From NCBI GenBank assembly GCA_029379385.1, contig CM055607.1, positions 12,338,001 through 12,402,000 on the forward strand: 64,000 nucleotides of DNA. Reading direction: 5' to 3'. The notes under the pieces were generated by a model. The model was not told where the DNA came from, made no database searches, and saw only the letters and a program-made list of their open reading frames with translations. The position numbers and the translations under genes were made by a program. Below, piece by piece: positions 23,801-38,400 of the stretch. This stretch comes from Quillaja saponaria. Taxonomy: Eukaryota; Streptophyta; Magnoliopsida; Fabales; Quillajaceae. The stretch's first letter is position 1. Every line of letters begins with the position of its first letter.

Positions 23801-26800
23801 ATGAGGGTTTGCATCAGCAGTGGTATTGGTAATAGTGGTGGTGGGGTGACACATATTTCTCCACACAAACACTGCATTCCCAGTGGTGCTATTGCTGAAC
23901 CACCTCTGTTTTCTCCACCCAATACCAGTTCAATGCATAATACCTCTGCCCTTCCCTTTTCCACTGTATGGCTCTCTAAACATGTTGATTTACTTCAATT
24001 AATTTTTATTATTCTTTCAAATTTGTGTTTTTGCTGGTGTTTTTTTTTTTTTTCTTGGCAGCAAAGAAAGATGGAGGGCCGCAATCAGATGGATGTTATG
24101 GAGTACGAGAACCTGTCTGGAAGTGAGAATTTATCGGGAGAGGAACAGGAAGTTGTGGAGGATCAGCGACCAAGGAAGAGATACCATAGGCACACACCCC
24201 AACAGATTCAAGAACTTGAATCGTATGACGTTCTGATTTTGTTGCATTTTATTTTTACCATTTGTTTCAGTGACTGAGGAATTTGCTGATTGCTTTTGCT
24301 TTTCTTGTTTAGTTTCTTTCAGGAAATCCCTCATCCCGACGAGAACCAAAGACTGGGACTCAGCCGGAGGCTTGGCTTGTCGTCTAAGCAAGTCAAGTTC
24401 TGGTTCCAGAACCGGAGAACACAGATGAAGGTAAATTGGTAAAATGTAGTATTTTCTAACTAATATTTGTTTTTGTTTTATAGAATTTGACAAATTTTAA
24501 TTACTTTGATGCAGACCCAGGTCGAGCGACATGAGAATCTAATTCTGAGGCAAGAACGTGAGAACTTGCTAGCGGAGAATAGTGTGATGAAGGAAGCTAT
24601 AACAAACCCGATGTGCAATAATTGCGGCGGCCCAGCCATTCCCGGTAGAGTTTCCATGGAGGAGCATCAACTTCGGGCTGAAAATGCTCGGCTGAAGGAT
24701 GAATTGAACAGGATGTCTTATTTGACTAACAAGTTTCTAGGCAGGCCTCTGTCATCCTTGGCTACTCCCCTTGCTGTTCCAAGATTCAACTCTGGTTTGG
24801 GACTATCTGTAGGAAGAAATGGACTTGGTGGTTTAAGCACTCCGGCCACTACAGTGCCTCTTGGTCTTGATTTGGGCAATGGAGGATTGCCCACTTCACC
24901 TGCAATGCCAATGAGAATGATGGGCGACGATGTGCAAATGGAGAGAACTGTACTCATTGATCTTGCATTGGCTGCTATGGATGAGTTGATGAAGATGGCT
25001 CAGGAAGATACCCCGCTTTGGTTCAAAAGTTTGGATGGAGAGAAGGATTTGTTAAACCTTGAGGAGTATGCCAGGACATTTCCTGCTTGTATTGGATCGA
25101 AACCTGCCGGTTATGTAACTGAAGCCACCAAAGAAACTGGTGTAGTAATCATCAACAATTTGGCGCTTAGGGAAACACTGATGGATGCGGTAAGACATTC
25201 AATTCTCTTCTGATAGTGTGTAGCCTTACATTATTGTAATGAGATTAGCCATTCACCACTTGACTTGTTCATTTATGATTCTACCTTTGCCATTTTTTTC
25301 AGAAAGTGTCAGATTCTTTTGTATCTGGGTTCTGAGCAGTGTTTTTTTTACTTACAGAAGAATGTGGGTTTATTATACTATAGAGTAGACGGATTGATTT
25401 TGTGGCTTCTGTTTTCTGATAATTGTTGTCCTTTGATTGGCTTCTTAAATTGTGTTTCTACAAATAGAATCGCTGGGCAGAAATGTTTCCTTCCTTGGTT
25501 GCTAGAGCTATAACCCTTGATACAATATTAAGTGGTACGGGTGGATCCAGAAATGGTTCCCTACAAGTGGTATGTTTCTGTTCTGTACATTTCTTTTTCT
25601 TCTGCTTCCTTTAACTTTAGCTAATTAGGATCACCCTTTATAGATGCATGCTGAGGTTCAAATGCTCTCACCATTGGTCCCGGTTCGTGCACTGAAGTTC
25701 CTCCGATTCTGCAAGCAGCAGGGAGAGGGACTGTGGGCGGTGGTTGATGTGTCCACAGAAATGAACCGATCGGGTACCTATTCCAACCCATCTTTGCTAT
25801 GTAGGAAGCTTCCGTCGGGTTGTGTTGTGCAGGATCTTCCAAATGGTTACTCTAAGGTAAGAGCTAGCTCCTTTAACTTATTTTTAGTGCTCTATACCTC
25901 TGCATACAATTGATCTCAATTGCTCATGTTCATATAATTGTGTTTTAGTGTGATTATATTTTACCTCAACTATCTGATGGGGTGGTTGGAAATTACTGTT
26001 AATTTTGAAATCCTCTAAATAAAATTGTTAGAATTGTCCCGAGCATTTAAGCCTTTTATTATTACTATACTATTAGTTTGCTGAAGAAGATGCTTCCTGA
26101 GTTAAGTTTTATTTATAAGAAGCTAACTTCAAAGATGGGATTTGCTTATTGGCTGTACTTAAGTTTGCCCACTGCTACTCCTAGAGATGAGTTAATGAAG
26201 GCTACCACAGTTTAATTTTATAGTATGAAGCTTTCTTTCTACTTCTGCGCGCATCTAAAATATAATATTCATAGTAAATCCTTGGAATCTTCAATCTTGT
26301 TGTATAAACAATATAATTGATGCTTCTATTCCTATCTCTTCTTCCCTACTTAGTGGTCAATATTTTACTCTCCACGAGACTAAATGACCTGGATCCAGTC
26401 TTATACTGTAATATATCAGTCCCAGGTAATGTGATGATCTGCGCACTTTAATATATAAATGTTATCAAATAAAATATTTTCATGCAATCTTGAAATGCAG
26501 GTTTGAATATTTATCTTGAGATTCAGTGGGGAGTGTTTTTTCCTTGATGACATCCTGCAGGAACTTCTTTCTATTTTATTATTGAGGGGAATAGAGCCCT
26601 GTAACAAATTTCTTTGTATTGACAAATTGCAGGTTACGTGGGTTGAACATACCGAGTATGATGAGAGTGTCATCGACCAACTCTACCGACCATTAGTTAA
26701 TTCTGGAATTGGCTTTGGTGCCCACAGGTGGATTGCCACCCTCCAAAGACAATGCGAGTGCATGGCAATTCTGATGTCTACACTGTTACCAAATGATGAT

Positions 26801-27746
26801 AACTCAGGTTCCTCGTTACCTCATTTACTTGCTTTTCTTACAAAAAAAAAAAAAAAAAGTTTATGAAATTCACATTTTGATGTATTTCATTCTTTAACAG
26901 TTCCAATAAGTCCAGCTGGTAAGAGAAGCATGCTGAAGCTGGCACAACGGATGACTAAGAACTTCTGTGCTGGGGTTTGTGCTTCAACTGCACGAAAATG
27001 GGACAAACTGCACATTGGAGCTTTGGGAGATGATGTGAAAATAATGTCGCGCAAGAATGTAAGTGACCCTGGTGAGCCTCTTGGCATTGTGCTGAGTGCT
27101 GCAACATCTATTTGGATGCCAATATCAAGGCAGAGGCTGTTTAACCTTTTGCGAGATGAAAGGATGAGGAGTGAGTGGGACATTTTGTCCAGTGGGGGGC
27201 CAATGCAAGAGATTGTCCATATTGCCACGGGCCAAGGCCTGGGAAACTGTGTTTCTCTCTTTCGTCCTACCGTAAGTATTTCTTTTGGATTTTGATAAAT
27301 TATTCTTCTTCAATCATCTTTGTCTCTTCCTCTTATTATTTTTCTCTATTTCAATCATCTTTGTCCATATTCAATCCCTGCTGTAGGCCCTTAATTTCAA
27401 AGAGAATAGCATGGTGATATTGCAAGAGGCGTGGACAGATGACTCAAGCTCATTGATTGTATATGCTCCAGTTGACATGCCATCCTTGGAGATGGTGATG
27501 AATGGTGGAGATTCTGCATATGTGGCTCTTCTGCCTTCAGGTTTTGCAATTCTTCCTGCTGATAATTCAGGAAATGGAAGCTGTGATGGGAATGATGGCG
27601 GGGGATGCATGCTTACTGTTGCACTCCAGATTTTGGTGAACAGCATTCCTACAGCTAAGCTCACAGTGGAATCAGTTGAGACTGTTAACGGTCTCATTAC
27701 TTGCACAGTTAGGAAGATCAAAGCTGCTGCCATCCGGGTAGCATAA
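23801..27746 (+). CDS. Class IV homeodomain-leucine zipper transcription factor (HDG/ANL2-like), 779 aa, nine coding exons
   Basis: Nuclear DNA-binding protein of the family controlling epidermal and L1-layer identity. Exons: 23801-23965, 24062-24222, 24313-24430, 24515-25189, 25468-25569, 25644-25856, 26633-26807, 26901-27271 and 27387-27746. All junctions are GT-AG and keep frame. Homeodomain is at about residues 91-150 ([19 protein letters not shown], then [14 protein letters not shown]). The plant-specific zipper-loop-zipper follows, with the paired cysteines CNNCGG at about 182-185. The START lipid-binding domain is at about 290-518 (starts [19 protein letters not shown]). The C-terminal SAD region ends [15 protein letters not shown]. 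Start chosen at Met 23801: the first exon encodes a Ser/Gly-rich N-terminus with LFSPPN, as in ANL2-type proteins. A downstream Met (24071) is a possible alternative. The exact paralogue (HDG or ANL2) is not settled. Confidence 0.93.
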
Positions 27747-28450
27747 TTTTGAATGCTGGACAACCCTGCTGTTAGCTTGAACGTTTTTCTTTTTCTTTTG
27801 CTCTTTTTTTTTTTTGCTTTTTTTCTTTTTGTGGGGGGGAAAGTTAATTATACATAAGGATGTATGGGATATAGAATAGTAATAGAGGCTGAGACGAAGT
27901 TTTGAATAAGAAGGGTTTCTGAGTCAAGAGCGAACCTACTAAGGTGAATTTTTTTTGCTGGGTCTGAGGAGGAAGATGACTTTGAGTCTTTGTGGCTTAG
28001 AAGTCTTCTTTTGAAACTTAGCAGCTCAGTTTAGTGGTTCGGGTATTGACTTGGTTGACCTACAGATCAGAGTTAGTCTCATCTCTCTATTTGTCAATTA
28101 TCTTTGTTAATACATCCTATAGAAAAGCAATGTTGAAAATAAAAGACCTTGTTTTAGGCCATCTGATTTCATTTTGACTTTAAATGCAGGATATATTAAT
28201 CTCAGTTTTAGATTTTGGTTTTGATTTTCATTTTAGTTCTTAATGTATCATTTTGTTTGCAATCTATGGAGTTCGGATCCGGATTCTATCCTTGAAGAAC
28301 ATGAGAATGATCCCCATATCAAATCCCATGATGTTCTGCTAGATCCTAGCTCAAATGATAGTTTTGGTTGTCTGGAAGTTTTGAGGGGAGGATAGAACGA
28401 GGATTAGGGATGCTAATTTATCATATTCCTTGATTGGATGTTTTAAGGCC

Positions 28451-28752
28451 TAGTTTGGTTTGAAAGGAATGGACAGAAGCCAGAAGGGAAGGGAAAAAGT
28501 GATTTGTAGGGCTCTCTTTTAATGGGATCCCGCAGTCTTCTTTTATACAAAACATTTGTTGTGCAGATTTGGAGAGAATTGAAAGTCTTCTCGTCGTTGA
28601 TGACTGTGGGGACCAACTCCTTGTGTTTTTGTATTTATGAAGTAAAACAAAGAATAACAAGTATTTGACATCAATTCCTCATTTCCTCTTGGAAAAGACC
28701 AAACAAAAGAAGTGATCCATCCCTTTTTTTGGCTTACATTCAAACCAAATAA
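28451..28752. mobile_element. Possible MITE
   Basis: CTAGTTTGGTTTGAAAGG on the left and, read inverted, CTTATTTGGTTTGAATG on the right suggest terminal inverted repeats sharing TTTGGTTTGAA. The 79-codon open frame on the minus strand within it shows no known domain. Borders and class are uncertain. Confidence 0.4.
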
Positions 28753-28879
28753 GAGAAAGGGAATTATTTTAAAATATGTTAATTTATAAAAATTTATATT
28801 TATTACATTTAAATCATTTTTTTAAAAGACATCTACTAGAAAAATTGATAAACTTTACCTTCATACCTAGAGGTGCAAA

Positions 28880-29727
28880 AAATGCAATTTTTCTTTGGTT
28901 TTACCACAAATTTCTTGATCCGCAATGCCACGATTCTTCAAACTTTCCAATATGAACTCTGCAATTTCAATCCCACAAGACAAGAGGCATGTCTCAGTCC
29001 ACTGCCATTCCCAAAAAGCTCCAGGGGTTTAGAGACCATGGCTACGACAATTACATATGAAGGATCGAGAAGAAAATGCGTAAAGTTCTCAAATTTCAGG
29101 ACCTCCTTCTCTCTCAACACAAACAGACGATCCCAATCTCTCTCCTTGACACCCTCTCCCGCCGCCTGGGCTTCAAACAGAATGAAGCCGGCGCTTTCAT
29201 ATTCAAATTCCCTCATGTTTTCGAGGTTTATGAACACCCAGTTCAGCGAATTCTATATTGCTGATTGACCCGTAAAGCCCATCACCAATTTGAGCAAGTA
29301 AAAGAAGCTCTCGTTTTTCAAATCCCCGAGGCTGTGATCGGCCTCCGGAAGCTGATCATGATGTCGAACACCAGCAGGCTTTGTCTTGAACATGTTCGCA
29401 TCGCTGGGTCAGCATTGGAATTGCCCGACGATTTCGAATACTCGGTAATTCTCAAGTACCCAGAGTTGGTTCGAAGAAATTTGGCAGAGTTGGTTTTAAT
29501 GAGTCCTAGGAAGATTGGTCGGCTACAGGAAAGGTAGAGAAGTAAATGAAATGGGATATGTTGAAAGAGACTATCTGGAGAATGGTCATGAAGACTCACA
29601 GGGTGGGTCCTTTGTTGAGCAAGACAAAGTTTCAAAATCAGATATGGGTTCTGATGTTGATTATTGTTTTTTACGGATGAGGATGATGTTTGTGATGATA
29701 CAGTCAATGCAAAGACCAACTATATAA
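28880..29727 (+). pseudogene. PORR-domain (WTF1-like, plant organelle RNA recognition) pseudogene
   Basis: PORR proteins bind organellar RNA and promote group II intron splicing. The main frame reads FRDHGYDNYI, a TGA stop (29058), RIEKKMRKVLKFQDLL, then LDTLSRRLGFKQNEAGAFIF and KFPHVFEVYEHPVQRILYC. A second TGA (29265) follows where the family has an arginine-like position, then LTRKAHHQFEQVKEAL and a region to LPDDFEYSVILKYPE. This is joined directly to VRRNLAELVLMSPRK, which in intact proteins lies some 200 residues further on, so the centre of the domain is deleted. After a stop the tail continues in another frame (VGYRKGREVNEM, GHEDSQGG). Two nonsense codons, a large deletion and a frameshift make it non-functional. 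The N-terminal border is approximate. Confidence 0.87.
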
Positions 29728-32700
29728 TTTGAGTGTTGCACTCTTGCTATTAAGGAGCTTCATGCTCATTCTGAGTTATATTGAAGCTGACATCAGTGGG
29801 CTGGATCACTTATCATGTTATTCAGTCCTATGAATTGGGCTGACATGCATAAGAGACATGAACATCATTATGAAAATGTCTCAGTCTCTTTCCATGGTAA
29901 AAAAGCACCTCCTATGGGATTTGGGAATATGCTAGCATCTGGACCCAGATTCATTCCATGGCTTCTTACAGAGTGAAAGAATGCTTGAAGTTTGAGGTAG
30001 GTTTATACCAGTTCACTTTTATGATCATATCGTCTTTACATCTGGAAAGAGTTGTATGGTCTAGTGCAATTGAGAAATATAAGGAATAAAAGCTCCAAGT
30101 GTGAATTTTTAAGTTGTAAGATTTCCACCTGCATGGGGTTTTGCCTAACAGATGGAATTTAGCGGGACATGAAGCAATGGAACAATCACGACCTTATAAA
30201 TGTAGGTTCCTCTTTGTATCACTTCTTAGTTTCAAGTCTAATTAATATATCTTAATTTTGCCACCTTCTCCAGTTAATTTACATCATTGTAGTAATATAC
30301 CCATTGCGAATTGTACAAATAATGACTTTTGCTTTGGGCCCAGTGTGTTTTTGACAATGGCTAAGGTGGAGCCAAGAGATCTTGTTTGCATGAATGATGT
30401 ACAAGTACACAACTAGTATACTATGGCATAAATCTAATGCCTCTCATCATAGTCTGTTGCAGGATTAGCATGACAGTTAAGAAATGTAAATCGATCCTCA
30501 TTAAAATGCTTAAAGACTTTGTAACATAATTAACTTATCACATGCCAACTTGCAGGATAGGAGAACCAATGTGATGCAAATCTATTTGCAGGGGTTCTGG
30601 AACTGATTCAATTGGTTGTACTAGACACAAGTATTAAACTGTTGGCTCTGTTTCAGTTGCCTTTTCTAGAGGGGTAGATTATATTTCTGGGGTTATTTGC
30701 TTATATCTTGTGCATTTGATCTTTGTTATGATGCTATTTTTATCATATTTAATAATATGGTTGTTGTTCATTCTTGCTTGGGTTTTATGCTGGATTTTGG
30801 TTATTTTAGGAATAACAAGTTCTAGAAACTGTTTTTTTGCATGTCTTTTAAACGTTTCAGAATCTAAAGTCCCTAGTATCTCAAGGAACTAAAACAAATG
30901 AAGAGCTCTGTTTATTTCTGGCCAGCAAGCTTTGTTATCTTGAGGGACTAGAGAGCATTGTAACCTAATTTCAGTTGATGGTGGATTCATCTCCTTAAAC
31001 ATAGAGTAATCTGCCAAATTATGTATATTTCTGCATTATATCAAGCTTTTTCCTTGGTTCCTTTCACGAATTTTCTAAGAACTGTGTATGCTTATTCAGT
31101 TTTTGGTTTTATTAAGTAACATTTTTCTTGGCAAATGAATCTTCTTATGGGTAAGAAAATATAAAATGAGTTAAATTTTAACAATTAAGTGCCAATTTTG
31201 ACTGAGATACTGGAAAAGTTAGTTAGCAGTGTTCCTTTTAAGCTGTGAAGTCACTTGGGGACGTTCAGATCTGATTCCCTAAAGGCTTGATATATAGATA
31301 GAGACTCAGTCTACTAAAGGAGGATGGTGGGGTAGAGAGAGAGGACGTAATACTCCATTGCTTCTCAATTTATCTATATAAAAGGATAGAGAGAGAGGAC
31401 TTAATATCGGATAGAAGGAAAAGTTAAGAAAGCTTTGCATTATAGTAATGTTGAAAACTTAATAAGTTAATATCGTTTTGCTTTCTTAATGCTATAAGTA
31501 TCAATTTGTGGACTTACTTGAGTCATCACAACCTTCAGTTATGCTTCTTTTGGCACTAGAGTTTCAGAGATGACAGCATTTCCAGCCAATAAATTTTGTT
31601 CTGGCCCATAGCCTCTATATATAAATTTAATTCTCTAGAATGTGAACCAAGAGTAGTCATTCTTGTTGTCACACACACCTCCTCCCCTCTATATTATATT
31701 GAAGTTTACTAGTCTTTAGCTTCTGAACTGTGAAGTATTCAATTAAACTGATAATGTATATATCTTTTGCATTTCCTCTACGTTGCCTATGTCCCTGTTG
31801 CTATTATACCCCGTATCTGTTTCTTTCCTAGTTCTGTTGAGATGATGGTCTTGGTCCACCCAGATAGCTCTAAATTAAAATCTGGGTAGTTTCTGTCTTT
31901 CCCTTTCAATCTGTCACTCTTACTGCTTTTTCTTGATGAATTTGTTCAATTGGGAGCTGGATGCCAATAACTTAAATTCCTGATTGTATACAGACCTAAT
32001 CTCTCTGTAGCAGCGTCAAGTTTCTACTGATAGCAAAGCCGCTTTGCAAGTCATTGCCCTTCAAGGCCTCATGTCCATTTCTCAGCAAGTTGTAGCATAA
32101 TGCCAGTCAGACCCACTGTTTTATGTGTTATGTAACATTTAGATTTTCTTCCGATCTTAATTAACACTTCATGTCTCTGTCAAGTGTTTCATTGAGCTTC
32201 TAATGCTATCAATAATCCTCACAAGTTGTAGTTTAAGTTTGCCCCCTTCCAAGAGTCAAATATGTGCATCTAAGATTCGTTTCTGTCCTATCTAAAAGGA
32301 TGTCATTCACCATTTTGCAGATAAAATATAAACCAGTCACTCTCATGCATCCTTTGGTTGTTTCTAGACATGGTGATATGTCAATTCAGTTTGTTATTTT
32401 GTTACCTAAGCACGAAAAATCTATAATTAATCAAATTTAGATTGTAAGTATCTTTAGGAATCCTTGTGAATGATGTAGTTTCGGTATCAGAAACATAAAA
32501 AAAATAGCATTAAATAATGTAAATGATGGCAGCAGGAGAAGACCAATCTGCCACTTGCTAGTAATCTTGACTTTTTACTTAATTAGTTAATTAATCATCC
32601 ATGTGTAGTGATTGAGAAGCATTATTGCCAGGCATAATTCAATATCACAATGATAATCGGCTCAACGACATCACAAGGGTCATAATTTATAAACGACGTG

Positions 32701-35456
32701 TATCTTGTGGCATCTCTTGACACACCTTCATTCCAATAATCAAATTGTAACACCGGTCTAATAGCATCACTTTTCATTAATTTTGAAAGTCTTAAATTCA
32801 AATCTTTCATAAATTATTGTCTACCCACAAATAAAAAACACTATTTCCACTTGTACCTAGATATTTTGGCTTTTATTTATTTTTATAAGTTTTTTCATAT
32901 TTTTTTAGTAGAGGTAGAATGTGTTGATCTTATGAGTCTAAGTATAAAGAAATTAAAAGGAGACTATCTCTAATAACTCAATCGTCAAAGTTTAAATATA
33001 AAAACCTACAATTTTAATTTATGGAGTGCTATATCATTAGCTCATTGACAATTTTGTATATTTGATTAAAATTGACATGAAGAACATATTAAAAATAAAT
33101 TTTAAATATATTACAATTTTAAGAATCATTTAAAATAATTTCCATCTAAAAATATTTATTAAATTAATATGGTTTTAAAAAAGTAGTAGCCAATTTTCGC
33201 ATTCATCATGATGGAAAATGCACTCCGACTCCCTCTTTGAAACTCTTATCCTTGTGAATTAAAAAAAGGTTAACTCTTACCCTCAAACCAACCTGGTTAC
33301 CAAATGCATTAGAGTCAAGATTCTCATGTATTAACGCGGTTACAATCATTATTTTAAGCGTAAACGTAATATCTTGTAGACTTTATGGGTTCTCCTAGGC
33401 CAATTTCAAAATTGTTTGTCCTCACCTACATGATCCATTCTTTGTGTATTGTTAAAGTAAAAGACCAAAAATAAAAAAAATGTCTAATTTGATGCGCAAA
33501 ACTAGGAAAGACAAAAAATTAACCCCAACAATTTTAGATTGAATCTCTAATTAGAATAAAGTTACCTTTATAAGATTAAATTAAAAATTCACATTCTAAT
33601 TTTAACAACTTAGGGTTAAATAAATTAAATTAAAGTGGATTTTAAATTTAATTTTGTTACCAGAAAAGTAAATTTTATGTATTTTCAAATTCTTGTATGT
33701 CATATTAATTAAACTAATAATTGATGGAAAAATTACTTCATTTCAAAGTAAAAAGAATAAAAATAATGTATAGTGGTGCCAATTGGCGTCCTTACATATC
33801 ACAAACCACCAAACTACACCTAATCCCGTTGCGTACGAAACGAGGTAGTTGATGAGAGGAAAATCTTAGCTCCAATGCACTCAAAGATAATTGATTATCA
33901 GCCGTCCGATCTTTCTCGAGTTAACTGATCGCACCGACAGAACAGTTCTGTATCAGCATGTTCCACTACTTAACTTTTAGTTAGACTGAGAGCATATGGT
34001 TATGGTGATCTGCGGAGTACCTGATCTCTTTTGAGGGACACGATGTCGATGACGCACGCGCTTTGACTATAGCTTTCCATGCCAGGTATTTTAAATTTTA
34101 AGTGAGTTGCTGTTTCGAATTTGGATAGAAATAATTGGACTATAAATACTACTTGTCCGGACTTTAATGGAGGTACTAGATATTTAATTATTCTGTAAAT
34201 TTATTTATAATATATGTTTAATAAACTGTCAATTCTTTTTTTGTTTATTTTTCTCTTGAAAATTCTCCTAAATGTTCTTTTAATTGGGTAGGCAATCATA
34301 TAATCTGCAGTTATAAATATTAAATTCTTTCTTCATTTGAGTATTTATAATATTTTATAATAAATTGAATATAGGAAATGATTCAATCTATAACATGCAA
34401 TTGTTATTACACATATAATTATTACTTGACAATTTTATTTATTTATTTAGTCATCGATGGTATGTATTATAAGTGTAAGAATTAAAAATAAAAATAAAAA
34501 TAAATGCATCAAGGGAATGTCATAATGGTCCAGATATGTTTTTATTTTATTTTTTTAATTTTTCAAAATTGAATTTATTTAGAAAAGTTGTAAAGAGTAA
34601 TATCTACATAAATTTGATAATTCATGTGTAAATATAGTCTATCTTTAATTATATTGAAGAAATGTGATTAAATCAAACTAATTGTGAATTTTTCATTTAA
34701 AATTAATTCAAAATTCTCACAAAATTCCCAAAATATAATTACAATACATAATATACTAAGCTCAATTTACTCGTTCCTTATCTTGAACTTGGTGCACTCA
34801 ACTTTTTGTTCTTAGGCTTATTAAATACAATCTAGTTCGATTCTTTGCTTAATTAAGATAGTTTTTTTTTACATTAGTATTACTAAAAGAGTTTTTAACA
34901 TATTTATTAAATTATAATAAATATAATATTTTATTAATAATTAATTACTATTATAAATATTATAAAATTTTTATTATAGATTCTTTTCCAAAAGTCTTAT
35001 TAACACACGCAAAGAAAGAAAGAAGAAACAAAAAGAAATGCACGTAAATTTGTGGGCCAGGCATCCAACAAGGCGAGGACATTAGAGGCACATAGAAGAA
35101 AGGAACACAAGAAAGAAGGTAAAGTTTAGCATTCATATATGGCTTCCCTTTGCCTTTACCCTTTATTTCTCAAACATTTCCTTTTCTCTTTCTCCCTCAA
35201 ACCAAACCAAAAACAACTGCAACCAGAAATCCCATAAACCCAGCTACAAGCTACTATACCCCCATTTTTCAGTTTATCACAGAGAAAAGGGAGAGCTGGC
35301 ACGTCACCTTCTCCAGCTTCCTAAGCAAAATCCTGACTTGTTTTCTTTGATTTGTGCTACGACTGTTGACCTAACATTCTTTTGCTTAGGAAACTTTCAA
35401 GACTCCGAGAGAGACTGGTTTTGAGAGTGTGACCAGATAGAAAGAGACAGCTATAG
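29728..35456. other. 5.7-kb intergenic region, no gene recognised
   Basis: 29.7-32.6 kb has intermediate AT content, with short open frames only and a direct repeat of GATAGAGAGAGAGGAC-like phrases near 31330-31400. 33.0-35.0 kb is strongly AT-rich. The promoter and leader of the XBAT32 gene should lie in the last few hundred bases. No transposon ends or RNA genes could be defined. Confidence 0.55.
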
Positions 35457-38400
35457 ATGGGAAACTCTTTTGGGTGCTCGGCGTCCGGTGAGAGATTGGT
35501 ATCGGCGGCAAGGGACGGCGATTTGGTGGAGGCTAAGATGCTTTTGGATTGTAATCCATGCCTTGCCAAGTATTCCACTTTTGGTGGTCTCAATTCCCCT
35601 CTCCATTTTGCAGCTGCGAAGGGTCACAATGAGGTTTTATATCTACCATTTTCTTACAGTCTTCTTGAGCTTCTTTTTGACCATTTTGAATTTTAATCCA
35701 CTATCCCATTTTTGAAATTTTCTTTTTTTATATTGGGTATAAATAGATTGTCGCATTGTTGCTTGAGAATGGAGCTGATGTGAATTCAAGAAATTATTGC
35801 GGACAGGTAAGAGATTTACTGGGCCTTGCTTTTCTATGCCTGATTGTTGATGAGATTGAATTTAAGTTTACTGGTTTTGTACCTAAATGCAAAAGGATTT
35901 GCGGATTTGATTTTAATTTGAGCGAATTTTTTTAACATTTGCATTAATCCTGAGGTAGATTGAGTACCAAATTTAAATAATGTTGTCCCAGACTCCCGAT
36001 GATTCCCATTCTCTTTTGAAGCCGAAATTTTTATTTTTTTTTCAATCTTGCCATTACGAAATTTAGAATCAGATATTATTCTGTGCTATCAGAAATCACA
36101 GATTGGATGTGCTCTTTATTAGTAACTGCTGATGCCAACATAAATGCTGTTAGATTCACTTGGAAGTGTATTAACTTTGAAATTTACCTAAGCTCCTACT
36201 AACTTATACAAGATGGTTTATTTTGAATTGCATTTACAGACGGCCTTGATGCAAGCTTGTAGATATGGGCACTGGGAAGTTGTTCAAACTCTTCTGCTTT
36301 TCAGATGTAATGTGAGTTTAGTTATTCATATTTCCATTTAAACTTCATATATATTTTCTTTTTTAATTTTCTCGATTCTATTTCTAATTCAATCCTACCA
36401 TAGGCCACAAGACTGGTTTAAGTTATGCAAAGTATGTAGCCTTTGTGGCGAAACTTCTACCCCTAGTGTCTTTTTCTTCAGTTAAAGGGAACTTTTCAAG
36501 TATCACTAGATTGTAGTTTTTTGTCTAACAGGTTACAAGAGCAGATTATCTCAGTGGCAGAACTGCACTTCATTTTGCAGCTGTAAGTGGACATGTAAGA
36601 TGTATTAGACTTGTTGTGGCTGACTTTGTTCCAAGTGTTCCTTACGAAGCTATATGTGCTCAAGCAGACGGTGATGGAGCTGATGGCTTAAATGTAAAGA
36701 ACAGGTATGACCAAAGGTATTGCTGTCCTTTTAAATATGATTCATGGAAGTAGCTGTCATCACAAAGAATATAATTTCCTTTCTTTTTTTTTTTTGTTAG
36801 AATGACATATTTTTTGTCTTATTCCATGATAAACTTATACTAAGATTCTTATGTCGTATATGTTTATATGTATGTATATAGGAACACACCATGAAAGTTA
36901 TGTCATTGTTTACTAAAACTATAATCAATAGATGGTCTGCATAACTTTTGCTGCACAAGTTATGATGGTAGAGATTCCAGATACAATTATTCCTTAAAGA
37001 GTTCTTTAGAATTGTGAAATAAAATAGAATAAAGAAAAGGATTGTGGGCTTAATTGATTTCTCAAAGCCTGCACCCTATTTATAGTAAACAATAAAATAT
37101 AGACTTCCACATCTAAGCAATCTGGTCTTACACAATACATTAATATTATATTTCTAACAAGAATATTCATGAGCCTAATTTTAGTAAGCATGGATCATCA
37201 TCTCTGTACATATTATTCTTGCTATTTATTTATTTCAATCCAGTGCAGTGCGCTGTCCAAGTTTGTAAATAAGGCAGCTGATGGTGGTATTACTGCTCTC
37301 CATATGGCTGGGCTAAATGGATATTTTGATTGCGTACAGCTCCTACTTGACCTTAATGCAAATATAGCTTCTGTGACATTTCATTATGGAACATCCATGG
37401 ATTTGATAGGTACAATTTTTGTTTAAGATGTGCTAAGTCATTTCTGTCTCTTTATCCTATTCAAAATCGTTAGCATGTTTTATATAGGAGCTGGAAGCAC
37501 ACCATTACATTATGCAGCCTGTGGGGGCAATTTAAAATGCTGTCAGGTAAGAATTTATTTATATTTATTATGTGCACTAATATAGTTTCCTTGAATTGGA
37601 CAATGATGGTGTTTTGATTCTTTTCAGATCCTCCTTGCAAGAGGTGCCAGTCGAACGACTTTAAATTGCAATGGGTAGGATATCCTAATTATGACTTTTG
37701 GTGCTCACTTATGATGTTTAGTTTTGGTATTTGATGTTGATAAGATGAACATGAACAGCACTATTTTTTATTTTTATTTTTATTTTTTTTTCAGGTGGCT
37801 GCCTCTTGATGTTGCTAGGATGTGGGGCAGACACTGGCTTGAACCACTGCTAGCACCCAATTCTAATTCTACGATGCCAACATTCCCTCCATCTAATTAC
37901 TTGTCCTTGCCTCTTTTGAGTGTGCTTAACATAGCGAGGTAACTTTGCAATCAAGTATGTCTATGGGTGTGGTTTGGCTGAATTGAAAATTACTTATATT
38001 AATCTGGAATACAGGTATTTTTCTACATAATGAAAATTCAAAATAGGTGGGGTAATCTAAATTTCGCATATAAATGTGTGGAACTGCAGTTCTTTCTGAA
38101 ATTAGGGGAATAGAAACTGAAAACCTGGATGTACTTTCCTTTTATTTAGAACATCTTTCTCCTATCAAGAAAAAAAAAGCACAACATAATTCTTAAGAAA
38201 AAAAAAAAAGAGGACTTTGGTTTTCCAGTTAGCAGACATAGTAATATTAATCCAGGACTAAAGTTTCCCTCTTATGATTATGGATAATCATTTAGATCAC
38301 ATCTACAATCCTTTTGAAGGGCATCACGTGGATTCTGTGATTAATAGCTGTCTACACTCCACAATCTATCTAGTGACTAGTGAGGCTTTAGATTTTGTGA

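Noticed and set aside
32622..32810. 62-codon minus-strand frame
   Set aside because: Too short, no similarity, within a diffuse intergenic region.
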